Positions 53,405 to 63,200 of a stretch of DNA of 64,000 nucleotides are shown here, one piece after another. The translations under genes were made by a program, and so were the position numbers. The first letter of the stretch is position 1. Each line of letters begins with the position of its first letter. This stretch comes from Melghirimyces thermohalophilus (GTDB lineage Bacteria; Bacillota; Bacilli; Thermoactinomycetales; DSM-45169), in contig NZ_FMZA01000003.1 of assembly GCF_900102685.1 (NCBI RefSeq), positions 62,001 to 126,000 of the forward strand, in the 5' to 3' direction. The notes under the pieces are model-generated. The model was not told the DNA's origin. It did no database searches and worked only from the letters and a program-made list of their open reading frames with translations.

Positions 53405-53962
53405 ATGCTGTCTGACATTCAACAGGATGCTACCCAACGGATGGAAAAAGCGATCCAGGCTTTGAGAAGGGACCTGGGAACTTTGCGTGCCGGCCGCGCC
53501 ACTCCTTCTCTTCTGGACAAAATAACGATTGAGTACTACGGCAGCGAGATGCCACTCAATCAGGTGGCTAATATTTCCACACCGGAACCACGTCTTTTGG
53601 TGGTGCAACCCTGGGATAAATCCATCCTCGGTGATATTGAGCGGGCGATCCTCAAGTCCGATTTGGGACTGACGCCGAACAACGATGGGAACCTGATTCG
53701 GATCAACATTCCTGCTTTGACGGAAGAACGGCGGACCGAACTGGTAAAGGTCGCGAAAAAAACCGGGGAAGAGACCAAAGTGGCCATTCGCAACATTCGT
53801 CGAGATGCCAATGATGAGATCAAGAAACTGGAGAAAAAAGGCGACCTTTCTGAGGATGATGCAAGACGCGGTCAGGATGAGATTCAGAAGCTGACTGATC
53901 GCTTTATCCAAGAGACGGATCAACATGTAGAAACCAAGGAAAAAGAAATCATGGAAGTTTAA
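53405..53962 (+). CDS. frr: Ribosome recycling factor
   Basis: 185 residues, family length. L-R-A-G-R-A-T-P-S-L-L at about 30-40, L-N-Q-V-A-N-I-S, and the C-terminal helix K-E-K-E-I-M-E-V. With EF-G it splits the post-termination ribosome. ATG immediately follows the pyrH TAA; GGGGG is the likely RBS within pyrH. Confidence 0.98.
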   Translation: MLSDIQQDATQRMEKAIQALRRDLGTLRAGRATPSLLDKITIEYYGSEMPLNQVANISTPEPRLLVVQPWDKSILGDIERAILKSDLGLTPNNDGNLIRINIPALTEERRTELVKVAKKTGEETKVAIRNIRRDANDEIKKLEKKGDLSEDDARRGQDEIQKLTDRFIQETDQHVETKEKEIMEV

Positions 53963-53965
53963 CAG

Positions 53966-54001
53966 GGTCATCCCCCTTCTGTTGAGGGGGGATTTGCTTT
54001 A
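53966..54001 (+). terminator. Stem-loop after frr
   Basis: TCCCCCTT, loop CTGTTG, AGGGGGGA followed by TTTGCTTT. Confidence 0.65.
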
Positions 54002-54165
54002 CCAATAGGAGCAGTGATTCCTCACAGGTATTTTCGGTAGAAAAGAGAGCCAAAGTATTGCATACTAGAAATGCATGTACATCAGAAAAACCGACTGCGC
54101 CAGGTCATATCCGGGTCCGTCCCCGATACCGGCCGCATGTTAAGGGAAGTTCGGAGGAATGGTCG

Positions 54166-54957
54166 ATGATTCAAACATTGAAGAAATGGTTAGTGGGATA
54201 TAGCGAGGAAGATGAGCAGACAGAAGAAAACGAAACACGAATCGGAGAACTCCGAAAGGGACCGTTACCCCGCCACGTGGCCATTATTATGGATGGGAAC
54301 GGCCGCTGGGCCAAAAAACGAGGGATGCCTCGAGTGGCCGGACATCGCGCCGGAATGAAAACGGTTCGGCACATCACTCGGGCAGCAGATGCTTTGGGCA
54401 TTGAAGCCCTTACGCTTTATTCATTTTCTACAGAAAACTGGAAGCGCCCCCAGGATGAGGTCAACTACCTGATGGGTCTGCCTGAGGAGTTTCTCCGGAC
54501 GGATGTGGACGAACTTGTCGAACGCAATATTCGCGTCGGCATGCTCGGGGACAGAAAAAACCTTCCCGACCATACATTGGAAGCGATTGATAAGTTTAAG
54601 GAAGCGACGAAGGACAATACCGGTTTGAGGCTCAATTTCGCCCTGAACTACGGGTCGCGGTCGGAAATCATCCGTGGCGTGCAGAGGATTATAGATGATG
54701 TTCAATCGGGTAAGCTGGATAAGGATGCGCTGGATGAATCCCTATTCGGCCAGTATCTGTATACGGCGGATCTGCCTGAGCCCGACTTGATGATTCGAAC
54801 CAGTGGTGAAGTACGGATCAGCAACTTTATGCTGTGGCAATTGGCATACAGCGAACTCTGGTTTACCGATGTCCAATGGCCGGATTTCACAAAGGAAAGC
54901 TTTTATGAGGCGATCGAAGATTTTCAGCGTCGTTCCCGTCGCTACGGGGCGGTCTGA
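54166..54957 (+). CDS. uppS: Undecaprenyl diphosphate synthase
   Basis: Cis-prenyltransferase making C55-PP for cell-wall carriers. 263 residues. H-V-A-I-I-M-D-G-N-G-R-W-A (catalytic Asp), H-R-A-G, Y-S-F-S-T-E-N-W-K-R-P and the C-terminal D-L-M-I-R-T-S-G-E-x-R-I-S-N-F. ATG at 54166 follows GGAGGAA; a 36-codon upstream extension has no homology. Same order as B. subtilis. Confidence 0.97.
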   Translation: MIQTLKKWLVGYSEEDEQTEENETRIGELRKGPLPRHVAIIMDGNGRWAKKRGMPRVAGHRAGMKTVRHITRAADALGIEALTLYSFSTENWKRPQDEVNYLMGLPEEFLRTDVDELVERNIRVGMLGDRKNLPDHTLEAIDKFKEATKDNTGLRLNFALNYGSRSEIIRGVQRIIDDVQSGKLDKDALDESLFGQYLYTADLPEPDLMIRTSGEVRISNFMLWQLAYSELWFTDVQWPDFTKESFYEAIEDFQRRSRRYGAV

Positions 54958-54977
54958 AGAAAACGGGTGAGTAATGG

Positions 54978-55763
54978 ATGAAACAACGAGTCATCACGGG
55001 GGTGTTGGGCGGTGCTGGTTTTCTGATCCTGCTTTGGATCGGGGCATGGGGCTATGTCAGTCTGGTGGCGGTTTTGGCCACCCTCGGCTATTTTGAATTC
55101 ACTCGCATGAAGCGGATCTCGTTTTTGTCGATCCGGAGTCTGATCGGTTTATTTTTGATCTGGTGTCTGTTATTGCAAAGCTTCGGCGGCCTCGACTGGC
55201 CGTGGAGTAAGTCGGATACCGTATTAGCCGGGATGTTGATCTTTCTCATGTTGATGGTGACCAGTCGCAATCGAGTCGATGTTGACGAGATCGCTTATCT
55301 TTTTTTAGGGTCATTATACATAGGATACGGTTTTTCATTTATGATTCATGCCCGAATGATCGACAACGGGCTCGCCTGGTCCCTGTTGGCCATCATGGTT
55401 ACCTTTGCCAACGATACCGGGGCTTATTTTTCCGGGAAACGGTGGGGAAAACGGAAGTTGTGGCCTTCGGTCAGCCCCAATAAAACTTGGGAAGGATCTC
55501 TGGGCGGAATTCTCTTTTCTCTGGTGGTCAGCGGGGTGATCGCTTTCTATTTTCCGGAGCTTGGCAGCCTTGTCGCCGTAATCGGTATCGGCCTTTTGAT
55601 CAGTTTGACCGGTCAATTCGGGGATTTGGTCGAGTCTGCGATTAAGCGCAAGATGGGAGTGAAGGATACAGGCACTTTGTTGCCTGGTCACGGCGGGGTA
55701 TTGGACCGTTTTGACAGTTTGCTTTTTGTCTTTCCTGTTCTTCATCTGGTCCAGCTCATCTGA
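54978..55763 (+). CDS. cdsA: Phosphatidate cytidylyltransferase
   Basis: Makes CDP-diacylglycerol from phosphatidate and CTP. 261 residues, about eight hydrophobic segments. The C-terminal CDS signature S-P-N-K-T-W-E-G-S-L-G-G and the D-x2-G-x3-D-motif L-P-G-H-G-G-V-L-D-R-F-D-S are present. 20 bases after uppS. Confidence 0.97.
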   Translation: MKQRVITGVLGGAGFLILLWIGAWGYVSLVAVLATLGYFEFTRMKRISFLSIRSLIGLFLIWCLLLQSFGGLDWPWSKSDTVLAGMLIFLMLMVTSRNRVDVDEIAYLFLGSLYIGYGFSFMIHARMIDNGLAWSLLAIMVTFANDTGAYFSGKRWGKRKLWPSVSPNKTWEGSLGGILFSLVVSGVIAFYFPELGSLVAVIGIGLLISLTGQFGDLVESAIKRKMGVKDTGTLLPGHGGVLDRFDSLLFVFPVLHLVQLI

Positions 55764-55777
55764 GGAGTGAATAAAGG

Positions 55778-56935
55778 ATGCAACAACGATTGGCAATACT
55801 CGGTTCCACAGGCTCGGTCGGAACCAACACCCTGGAAATTGTCCGACAACATCCGGACCGATTTGAGGTTGTTGCCCTCGCTGCGGGAAGCAATGTGGAT
55901 GAAATGGTCTCCCAGGTGGAGGAGTTTCACCCGAGCCTCATCTCCATGTCGACGAAAGAAGCAGCGCAGGAAGTGAAAAGACGGGCCAGCCACCCGGTTC
56001 GAGCGGTTTTCGGTCCAGAAGGGATGGAGGAGGTGGCGGCCCATCCTGACGCCACTTATCTGGTTTCGGCCTTAGTAGGGAGTCAGGGGTTACCACCGAC
56101 ATTAACAGGAATCCGCGCAGGTAAGACGGTGGGGCTCGCCAATAAGGAAACCCTGGTGATGGGGGGTTCGATTGTGATGGGGGAAGCGAAGGCAAAGGGC
56201 GTCGACGTGCTCCCCATCGACAGCGAACATTCCGCTATTTTTCAGAGCCTCAACGGGGAAAAAGTTTCCCAGGTTCGCCGAATCATCTTAACAGCCTCTG
56301 GGGGAGCGTTTCGGGATTGGACGAGGGAAAAGATGAACAAGGCGACCCGGGAAGAGGCATTAAACCATCCTAATTGGTCCATGGGGGCCAAGGTGACAGT
56401 TGATTCCGCCTCCATGATGAACAAGGGGCTGGAAGTGATCGAGGCCCGCTGGCTGTTTGATCTTCCCTATGACCAAATCGATGTGCTGGTCCACGAAGAA
56501 AGCATTATCCATTCCATGGTAGAATTTGTGGATGGAGCGGTGATGGCTCAGCTGGGCACACCGGATATGAAGGTCCCGATCCAGTATGCCCTCAGCTACC
56601 CCGGTCGCTTGCCTTTAGAAGGGAAACCCCTGGATTTGGCACAGCTGGGGACCCTTCATTTTCGCCAGCCCGACCTGGAACAGTTTCCCTGTCTAGGATT
56701 TTCTTACCAGGCCGGCCGGCAAGGAGGTACGGCGACCACGGTGTTAAACGCCGCCAACGAAGTAGCTGTGGAAAAGTTTTTGGAAGGCGGACTTCCGTTT
56801 CTGATGATCGAGGAAATCATTGGGGAAGTACTTTCCCGACATCAAACGGTGCCTGAACCTGGGCTGGAGGATCTTTTCGAAGCGGATCGTTGGGCTCGCA
56901 GGACTGCCCGGCTCCAGCTGGAGAAAGCCCTTTGA
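55778..56935 (+). CDS. dxr: 1-deoxy-D-xylulose 5-phosphate reductoisomerase
   Basis: Commits DXP to the MEP isoprenoid pathway. 385 residues. NADPH motif G-S-T-G-S-V-G at about 9-15, L-A-N-K-E-T-L-V-M-G, catalytic-site P-I-D-S-E-H-S-A-I-F, T-A-S-G-G-A-F-R-D and W-S-M-G-A-K-V-T-V-D-S-A-S-M-M-N-K-G. ATG follows GAGGAGTG. Feeds uppS. Confidence 0.98.
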   Translation: MQQRLAILGSTGSVGTNTLEIVRQHPDRFEVVALAAGSNVDEMVSQVEEFHPSLISMSTKEAAQEVKRRASHPVRAVFGPEGMEEVAAHPDATYLVSALVGSQGLPPTLTGIRAGKTVGLANKETLVMGGSIVMGEAKAKGVDVLPIDSEHSAIFQSLNGEKVSQVRRIILTASGGAFRDWTREKMNKATREEALNHPNWSMGAKVTVDSASMMNKGLEVIEARWLFDLPYDQIDVLVHEESIIHSMVEFVDGAVMAQLGTPDMKVPIQYALSYPGRLPLEGKPLDLAQLGTLHFRQPDLEQFPCLGFSYQAGRQGGTATTVLNAANEVAVEKFLEGGLPFLMIEEIIGEVLSRHQTVPEPGLEDLFEADRWARRTARLQLEKAL

Positions 56936-56968
56936 TTAAACCCGCGATCAAGAAGGCGGTGATGGTAT

Positions 56969-58315
56969 ATGCAGACGGTTATTTCTTTTGTGTTGTTGAT
57001 CAGTGTACTGGTGTTTATCCATGAATTGGGCCATTTTATCTTTGCCAAACGGGCGGGCATTTTGGTCCGGGAGTTTGCGATCGGATTCGGTCCCAAATTA
57101 ATCTCCTGGTTTCGCGGGGAGACCCAGTACTCTGTCCGCATTCTCCCCCTGGGCGGTTATGTTCGTATGGCCGGGGAAGATCCGGAAATTGCGGAGCTGA
57201 AAACAGGTTCCCAGTTGGTGCTCGATCGGGACTCCGATGGCCGTGTCATCCGGATTCGGGCGCCGAAATCCGCCTCTTCCGGCAACGCTTCTTCCATGGA
57301 TGAAGTAGCCCGCGAATATGGAGAGGTGGACGACTTTGCCGGGAGCGATTTGCCGGCCCACCTTCCTCCGGCGGTGGATGCTGTGTCGGGAAAAATGTTG
57401 GAGGCGGATTTAGAGGACAAGCTGTTCATCCTGATAGAGGATGAAGAAGGTAATGAAGTAAAATACCGCCTTCATCCCCAGGCTGTCATCCAATACGATG
57501 AGAAAAATATCGTACAGATTGCCCCTTTGGATCGTCAATTCAGTTCTAAGGGGGTCCTGGACCGGGGCTTGACCATCTTGGCCGGTCCGGTGTTTAATCT
57601 CCTTTTGACCGTGATTCTGATGGCGGTGCTTACTCTGGTGATTGGTCTGGAGACCAAGGTGTCGATCCAGAATGTCTTACCGAATTCTCCTGCGCAAGAG
57701 GCGGGGATCCAGCCTGGAGACGTGGTCCGTGAAGTGGAAGGAAAGCAGGTCAACAGCCTCAATGATATTCGCATTCCTCTTCAGGACGCCCAGGGCGGGC
57801 CGGTGGATATGGTGGTGGAACGGGCCAACCAACAATACCAAACCACGATCACACCGGAAAAGAAAAACGATGTTTATATGATCGGTATTGAGATGAAACA
57901 GGAGTTGAGGGATGCGACCATCTCCGAAGCGGTTGTGAACGGTTTTACGCAAACCTATGATCTCGGCGTGGTGATGGTGAGAGGGATCAGCCAACTGATC
58001 ACCGGTCAGGTGGGCTTGGAAAATCTCGCGGGACCGGTGGGGATTGCTGACATCACCGGAGAGGCGGCCGAAGCGGGATGGATCCCCCTTGTTAGACTGG
58101 CAGCGCTGTTGAGTCTCAACCTCGGTATCCTGAACATTCTCCCCTTCCCGGCTTTGGACGGCGGTCGGCTGGTGTTTATCGTGTTAGAGGCTTTTCGCGG
58201 AAAGCCGGTGGATCCCAGCAAAGAGAGTCTTGTCCACTTTGTCGGTTTTGCGCTGTTGATGATGTTGATGTTGTTTATCACTTACAACGATATCCTGAGG
58301 GTCTTTTTTAGATAA
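56969..58315 (+). CDS. rseP: Site-2 protease RseP (RasP)
   Basis: Intramembrane zinc metalloprotease. 448 residues: H-E-L-G-H at about 18-22 inside TM1, a PDZ domain (about 200-330, including V-L-P-N-S-P-A-Q-E-A-G-I-Q-P-G-D), and N-I-L-P-F-P-A-L-D-G-G-R with the third zinc ligand Asp. Between TM1 and the PDZ (about 75-170) is an acidic, Ser/Ala-rich stretch, which makes the protein longer than B. subtilis RasP. It would cleave anti-sigma factors and membrane remnants. ATG 56969; RBS weak (AAGAAGGCGG). Confidence 0.95.
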   Translation: MQTVISFVLLISVLVFIHELGHFIFAKRAGILVREFAIGFGPKLISWFRGETQYSVRILPLGGYVRMAGEDPEIAELKTGSQLVLDRDSDGRVIRIRAPKSASSGNASSMDEVAREYGEVDDFAGSDLPAHLPPAVDAVSGKMLEADLEDKLFILIEDEEGNEVKYRLHPQAVIQYDEKNIVQIAPLDRQFSSKGVLDRGLTILAGPVFNLLLTVILMAVLTLVIGLETKVSIQNVLPNSPAQEAGIQPGDVVREVEGKQVNSLNDIRIPLQDAQGGPVDMVVERANQQYQTTITPEKKNDVYMIGIEMKQELRDATISEAVVNGFTQTYDLGVVMVRGISQLITGQVGLENLAGPVGIADITGEAAEAGWIPLVRLAALLSLNLGILNILPFPALDGGRLVFIVLEAFRGKPVDPSKESLVHFVGFALLMMLMLFITYNDILRVFFR

Positions 58316-58344
58316 CCTGGTTTGTGGTGTGAGGAGGAGCGACC

Positions 58345-60069
58345 ATGAGACAGAAAAACATGCTGATCCCCACGCTCCGGAACGTGGGGGCGGAAGCGGA
58401 GATGGTCAGCCATCGGCTGATGCTCCGCGCCGGGATGATCCGGCAGCTGGCGGCGGGGGTATATACCTATCTGCCTTTGGCCTATCGAACGCTGCGCAAG
58501 GTGGAACAGATCGTCCGGGAAGAGATGGATCGAATCGGGGCCCAGGAGTTGCTGCTTCCGGCAATAAATCCAGCCGAGCTTTGGCAGGAAAGTGGGCGCT
58601 GGGATGACTATGGACCGGAATTGATCCATTTCCAGGACAGGCATGAACGGGATTTTTTGCTGGGTCCCACCCATGAAGAAGTGATCACCGATCTGGTGAG
58701 AAACGAAGTCAATTCCTATAAAAAGCTGCCGATGACCCTGTACCAGATCCAGACGAAATACCGGGATGAACGTCGACCCCGTTCTGGTCTGCTGCGGGGA
58801 CGGGAGTTTTTGATGAAGGATGCTTATTCCTTCCATGTTGACTGGGAATCACTCGATAAGACGTATCGGGATATGTACCAGGCTTACATCCGCATCTTTA
58901 CCCGGCTAGGGTTGGATTTCCGCGCTGTGGAAGCCGATTCCGGCGCCATGGGCGGGGAGGAAAACCACGAGTTCATGGTACTGTCTGACTCTGGTGAGGA
59001 TACATTAGCCCTCTGCAGCTCCTGTCAGTACGCGGCCAATGTGGAAACGGCCAAGGTCGGGCGGGATGAGACGAAGGCACCTGACATGGCCGAAGTTCCG
59101 AAACCGGAAAAGTTGTCCACCCCTGGAGCTTCCACTATCGACGAAGTTATCCAGATGCTGGACAAGCAACCGGAACAACTGATCAAGAGTCTCCTGTTTA
59201 CCGTAGACGGCGACCCGGTGTTGGTGCTGGTCCGCGGCGATCATGAGGTGAATGAGATCAAAGTGAAACAAGCCCTGGGTGCGGAAACCTGTCATCTGGC
59301 CGATGATCAGACCGTAAATCGAGTGACTGGTGCTCCCACCGGCTTTGCTGGTCCTCTCGGTCTGAAAGAAGCCGTTCGGGTGGTAGCCGATCACGCGGTG
59401 TATGAAATGGCGGAGGCTGTCACCGGAGCCAACGAAGCAGATGCCCATCTGCTCCATGTGGCTCCGGGACGGGATTTCCAGGTGGATCTCTACGCCGATA
59501 TCCGTACGGTGCAGGAAGGAGATGCCTGCCCACACTGTGGTGAACCGATTCGGTTTGCCAAGGGGATTGAAGTGGGTCACGTCTTTAAACTGGGTACCCG
59601 CTACAGCGATTCCATGAATGCCACCTTCCTGGACCAGGAAGGGAAAGAGGGTCGACTGATCATGGGATGTTACGGCATTGGCATCTCCCGTCTGGTAGCG
59701 GCCACTGTGGAGCAGTCTCACGATGACAACGGAATCATCTGGCCGGTTGGTGCTGCGCCATACCATGTCCACCTGATTGCTGTCAATTTGAAAGACGAAA
59801 CCCAATCCCGTTTGGCGGATCAGCTCTATGAGCGGCTCCGGGCGGATGGCGTGGAGGTGCTTTACGACAACCGTCAGGATCGGGCTGGTGTCAAATTTAA
59901 AGATTCCGACCTCCTGGGCATCCCGCTTCGGATTACCGTGGGAAAAACGGCAGCAGAGGGAAAAGTGGAATACAAGTTCCGACGGTCAGGGAAAAGCGGA
60001 ACACTGACCACAGAGGAACTGATAAAGAAATTGCCGGATCTTCTGAACAGAGCCGATCAGCAGCAATAA
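58345..60069 (+). CDS. proS: Prolyl-tRNA synthetase
   Basis: Class II synthetase, ProS type 1. 574 residues. Motif 2-like F-L-L-G-P-T-H-E-E-V and R-D-E-R-R-P-R-S-G-L-L-R-G-R-E-F near 130-150. The INS editing domain (about 230-400) contains L-V-R-G-D-H-E-V-N-E and motif 3 is M-G-C-Y-G-I-G-I-S-R. C-terminal anticodon domain. ATG after GAGGAGGAG. Last gene before polC. Confidence 0.98.
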   Translation: MRQKNMLIPTLRNVGAEAEMVSHRLMLRAGMIRQLAAGVYTYLPLAYRTLRKVEQIVREEMDRIGAQELLLPAINPAELWQESGRWDDYGPELIHFQDRHERDFLLGPTHEEVITDLVRNEVNSYKKLPMTLYQIQTKYRDERRPRSGLLRGREFLMKDAYSFHVDWESLDKTYRDMYQAYIRIFTRLGLDFRAVEADSGAMGGEENHEFMVLSDSGEDTLALCSSCQYAANVETAKVGRDETKAPDMAEVPKPEKLSTPGASTIDEVIQMLDKQPEQLIKSLLFTVDGDPVLVLVRGDHEVNEIKVKQALGAETCHLADDQTVNRVTGAPTGFAGPLGLKEAVRVVADHAVYEMAEAVTGANEADAHLLHVAPGRDFQVDLYADIRTVQEGDACPHCGEPIRFAKGIEVGHVFKLGTRYSDSMNATFLDQEGKEGRLIMGCYGIGISRLVAATVEQSHDDNGIIWPVGAAPYHVHLIAVNLKDETQSRLADQLYERLRADGVEVLYDNRQDRAGVKFKDSDLLGIPLRITVGKTAAEGKVEYKFRRSGKSGTLTTEELIKKLPDLLNRADQQQ

Positions 60070-60077
60070 CGGAGGAC

Positions 60078-60110
60078 AACACCCCGTCGCATCGACGGGG
60101 TGTTTCTTTT
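60078..60110 (+). terminator. Terminator after proS
   Basis: AACACCCCGTC, loop GCATC, GACGGGGTGTTTCTTTT. Confidence 0.85.
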
Positions 60111-60220
60111 CCAGCGAGGAGAGGGTGAATCTCGTGGCTTTTTTTTGATAAACTCGGTAGGGAGAATGAAAACAATCCGATGGAGATAGAAACGAGGAGA
60201 GGAAGCAGGGGGGAAACGCG

Positions 60221-63200
60221 TTGTCGATCAGGGAACCGAAAAAACGGGATCGGTTGGTGGAAGTGTTGCGGCGAGCTCAGATTTCCGACGAAGAAGCGCG
60301 CCACTTTGCAGGAGCGTATATAGAGAAAGTGAAAGTAAGCCGTCGGGATCGAAGCTGGACCTTTTGTCTTCAGCTACATCACCCGGTGCCGCCAGATATC
60401 TTGTTTAAGGTGCAGGAACGGATCGCTCGTGCCTTTCAACAGGTGGCTGATGTTCGATTTGTCATCCATTATGATCGTGCCGATCTGTCCCAGCTGATGG
60501 AGATGTACTGGCATTGGATCCGAAAACGGGTGGGGGAAAGGCTTTCCCCCTCCGCGGCCGGGTGGTTGTCCCGTGCGGAATGGTCGTTAGAGGGAGAACA
60601 ACTCACGATTCGCTTTGCCAGTCCTCTCATGCAGAAAATGGCGGTCGCTAAGCAGCTGGACCAAGCGGTATCTGCCTTCTTTCAAGAAATATCCGGTCAT
60701 CGGATCCAGGTAGCTCTCGACTGCCAATCTTCCACTGAGGCGACGGAGAAATTTTTGGAGGAAAGGGAGCAGGCGGAACGCCAATGGGTTGAGGAAGCGA
60801 TGAATCACCTTGAGGCAAGCGAACCACCTGCTGAGGAGGACGAATCAGCGGAGGAAGTGCCGGTGACGATCGGCTATGATTTTCACGATGATCCCATTCT
60901 GATCAAAGAGATTACAGATGAGGAACGCCGGGTGGTGATCCGTGGTTCCGTCTTTAAGGCGGAGGTACGCGAACTTCGGAGCGGACGGACTTTGTTGACC
61001 TTCAATGTGACGGATTACTCCGATTCGATCGCGGTGAAAGTTTTTGCCCGGGATAAGGAAGATGCGGCCAAGTTGGGCCGTGTCAAGGACGGGATGTGGC
61101 TAGCGATTCGGGGTTCTGTGCAGTTTGACACCTTCGCCCGGGATCTCGTGGTGATGGCCAATGACTTGAAAGAGGTACCGCCACATAAACGGGAAGATCG
61201 AGCCGAGGAGAAACGGGTGGAGCTCCATTTACATACGGCGATGAGCGCTATGGACGGGGTTCATGATGCCGAGTCCATGGTGAAGCAGGCGGCGGATTGG
61301 GGTCATCCGGCGGTGGCTATCACCGATCACGGCGTGCTGCAGGCCTATCCCGATGCCTATGCTGCCGGACAAAAACACGGGATTCAAGTCATCTTCGGTC
61401 TGGAAGCTTTTGTGGTTGATGATGGGGTGCCGATCGTCACTCGCCCTTCTGACCGGGCCTTAAAAGAAGACTCCTACGTGGTCTTCGACGTGGAGACGAC
61501 GGGACTATCAGCGGTGCACGATGAGATTATCGAGTTGGCGGCGGTAAAGGTGGAAAAAGGGGAGATCGTGGATCGGTTCGAAGCTTTTATCAACCCTCAT
61601 CGGCCCTTATCCGCTACGATTACCGAGTTAACCGGAATTACCGATGATATGGTAAAGGATGCCCCAGATCTGTCTGATGTGCTGCCCCGGTTTCTATCCT
61701 TTATACAGGGATGTGTCCTGGTCGCTCATAACGCCCGGTTTGATATGGGATTCCTGCAGGAAGGTTGCAAAAAAATCGGTAAAGATCCGGTGGACAATCC
61801 CGTGATCGATACGCTGGAGTTGGGGCGATTCCTATATCCACGGTTAAAAAACCACCGGCTCAACACCCTTTGTAAGAAGTTTGACATCGATCTGACCCAA
61901 CACCACCGGGCGATTTACGATGCGGAAGCGACGGGTTATCTGTTGTGGCAGATGGTCAAGGATTGTGAGGAGCGGGAAATTCTCCGGCTCAATCAGCTGA
62001 ACAACTTTACAGGAGAACGGGATCTTAGCCGGTTGCGCCCCTTCCACGCCATCGTTTTAGTAGAAAATTACACCGGATTAAAAAACCTGTACAAGCTGGT
62101 ATCCCGCTCCCATCTAGAATATTTTCATCGGATGCCTCGCATTCCCCGGAGTTTGTTAGAAAAATACCGGGAGGGCCTGATCATCGGATCCGGCTGTGAA
62201 AAAGGGGAGCTGTTTGAAGCTGCGCTTCAAAAATCGCCTGCGGAAGTGGAGGAAATCGCCAACTTCTACGATTATCTTGAGATTCAGCCGGTAGAAGTGA
62301 ACCAACACTTAGTCGAAAAGGGTATCGTGGAAGACCAGGAGCGTCTGCGGGAGGCCAACCGTCTGTTGGTGGAAATCGGGCAGAAATTAAACAAGCCCGT
62401 GGTGGCCACCTCCAATGCTCATTACCTCAATCCGTGGGAAGCCACATATCGGGAAATTTTGGCCTTTAACCAGACCGGCGGCTTTCGCAATCGTGGGCCG
62501 TTGTCACCAGCTTATTTCCGTACTACCGATGAAATGCTAGAGGAGTTTTCCTATCTGGGTGAGGAGACAGCCCGCAAGGTGGTCGTTGATCATCCTCGGG
62601 ACATTGCCGCTAGGATTGAAGAGGTGAAGCCTTTTCCCGACGGTCTGCACACACCGATTATCGAAGGAGCGGACGAAGAGCTGCGCCGGATCTGCTATGA
62701 AACGGCGACCCAGCTATACGGTGACCCTCTGCCTGAGATTGTGGAGGAGCGGCTGGAAAAAGAGTTGGGCAGCATATTGAAGCATGGTTTTGGAGTGATT
62801 TATCTCATCTCGCACAAGTTGGTGACCAAATCTTTGGCGGACGGCTATCTGGTCGGTTCCCGAGGGTCGGTTGGTTCCTCTTTTGTGGCGACGATGAGTC
62901 ACATCACCGAGGTGAATCCGCTGCCGCCTCACTATGTTTGTCCGGAGTGCAAGCACAGCCAATTTATCACCGACGGATCGGTCGCTTCCGGGTTTGATTT
63001 GCCTGATAAAGATTGTGAGCAGTGCGGCGCCAAAATGAAAAAAGATGGTCACGATATCCCCTTTGAAACCTTCCTCGGGTTTAAGGGGGACAAAGTGCCT
63101 GATATCGATCTCAACTTTTCCGGGGAGTATCAACCCCGTGCTCACAAATATACGGAAGAACTGTTCGGCCAAGAGTACGTGTATCGGGCGGGAACGATTT

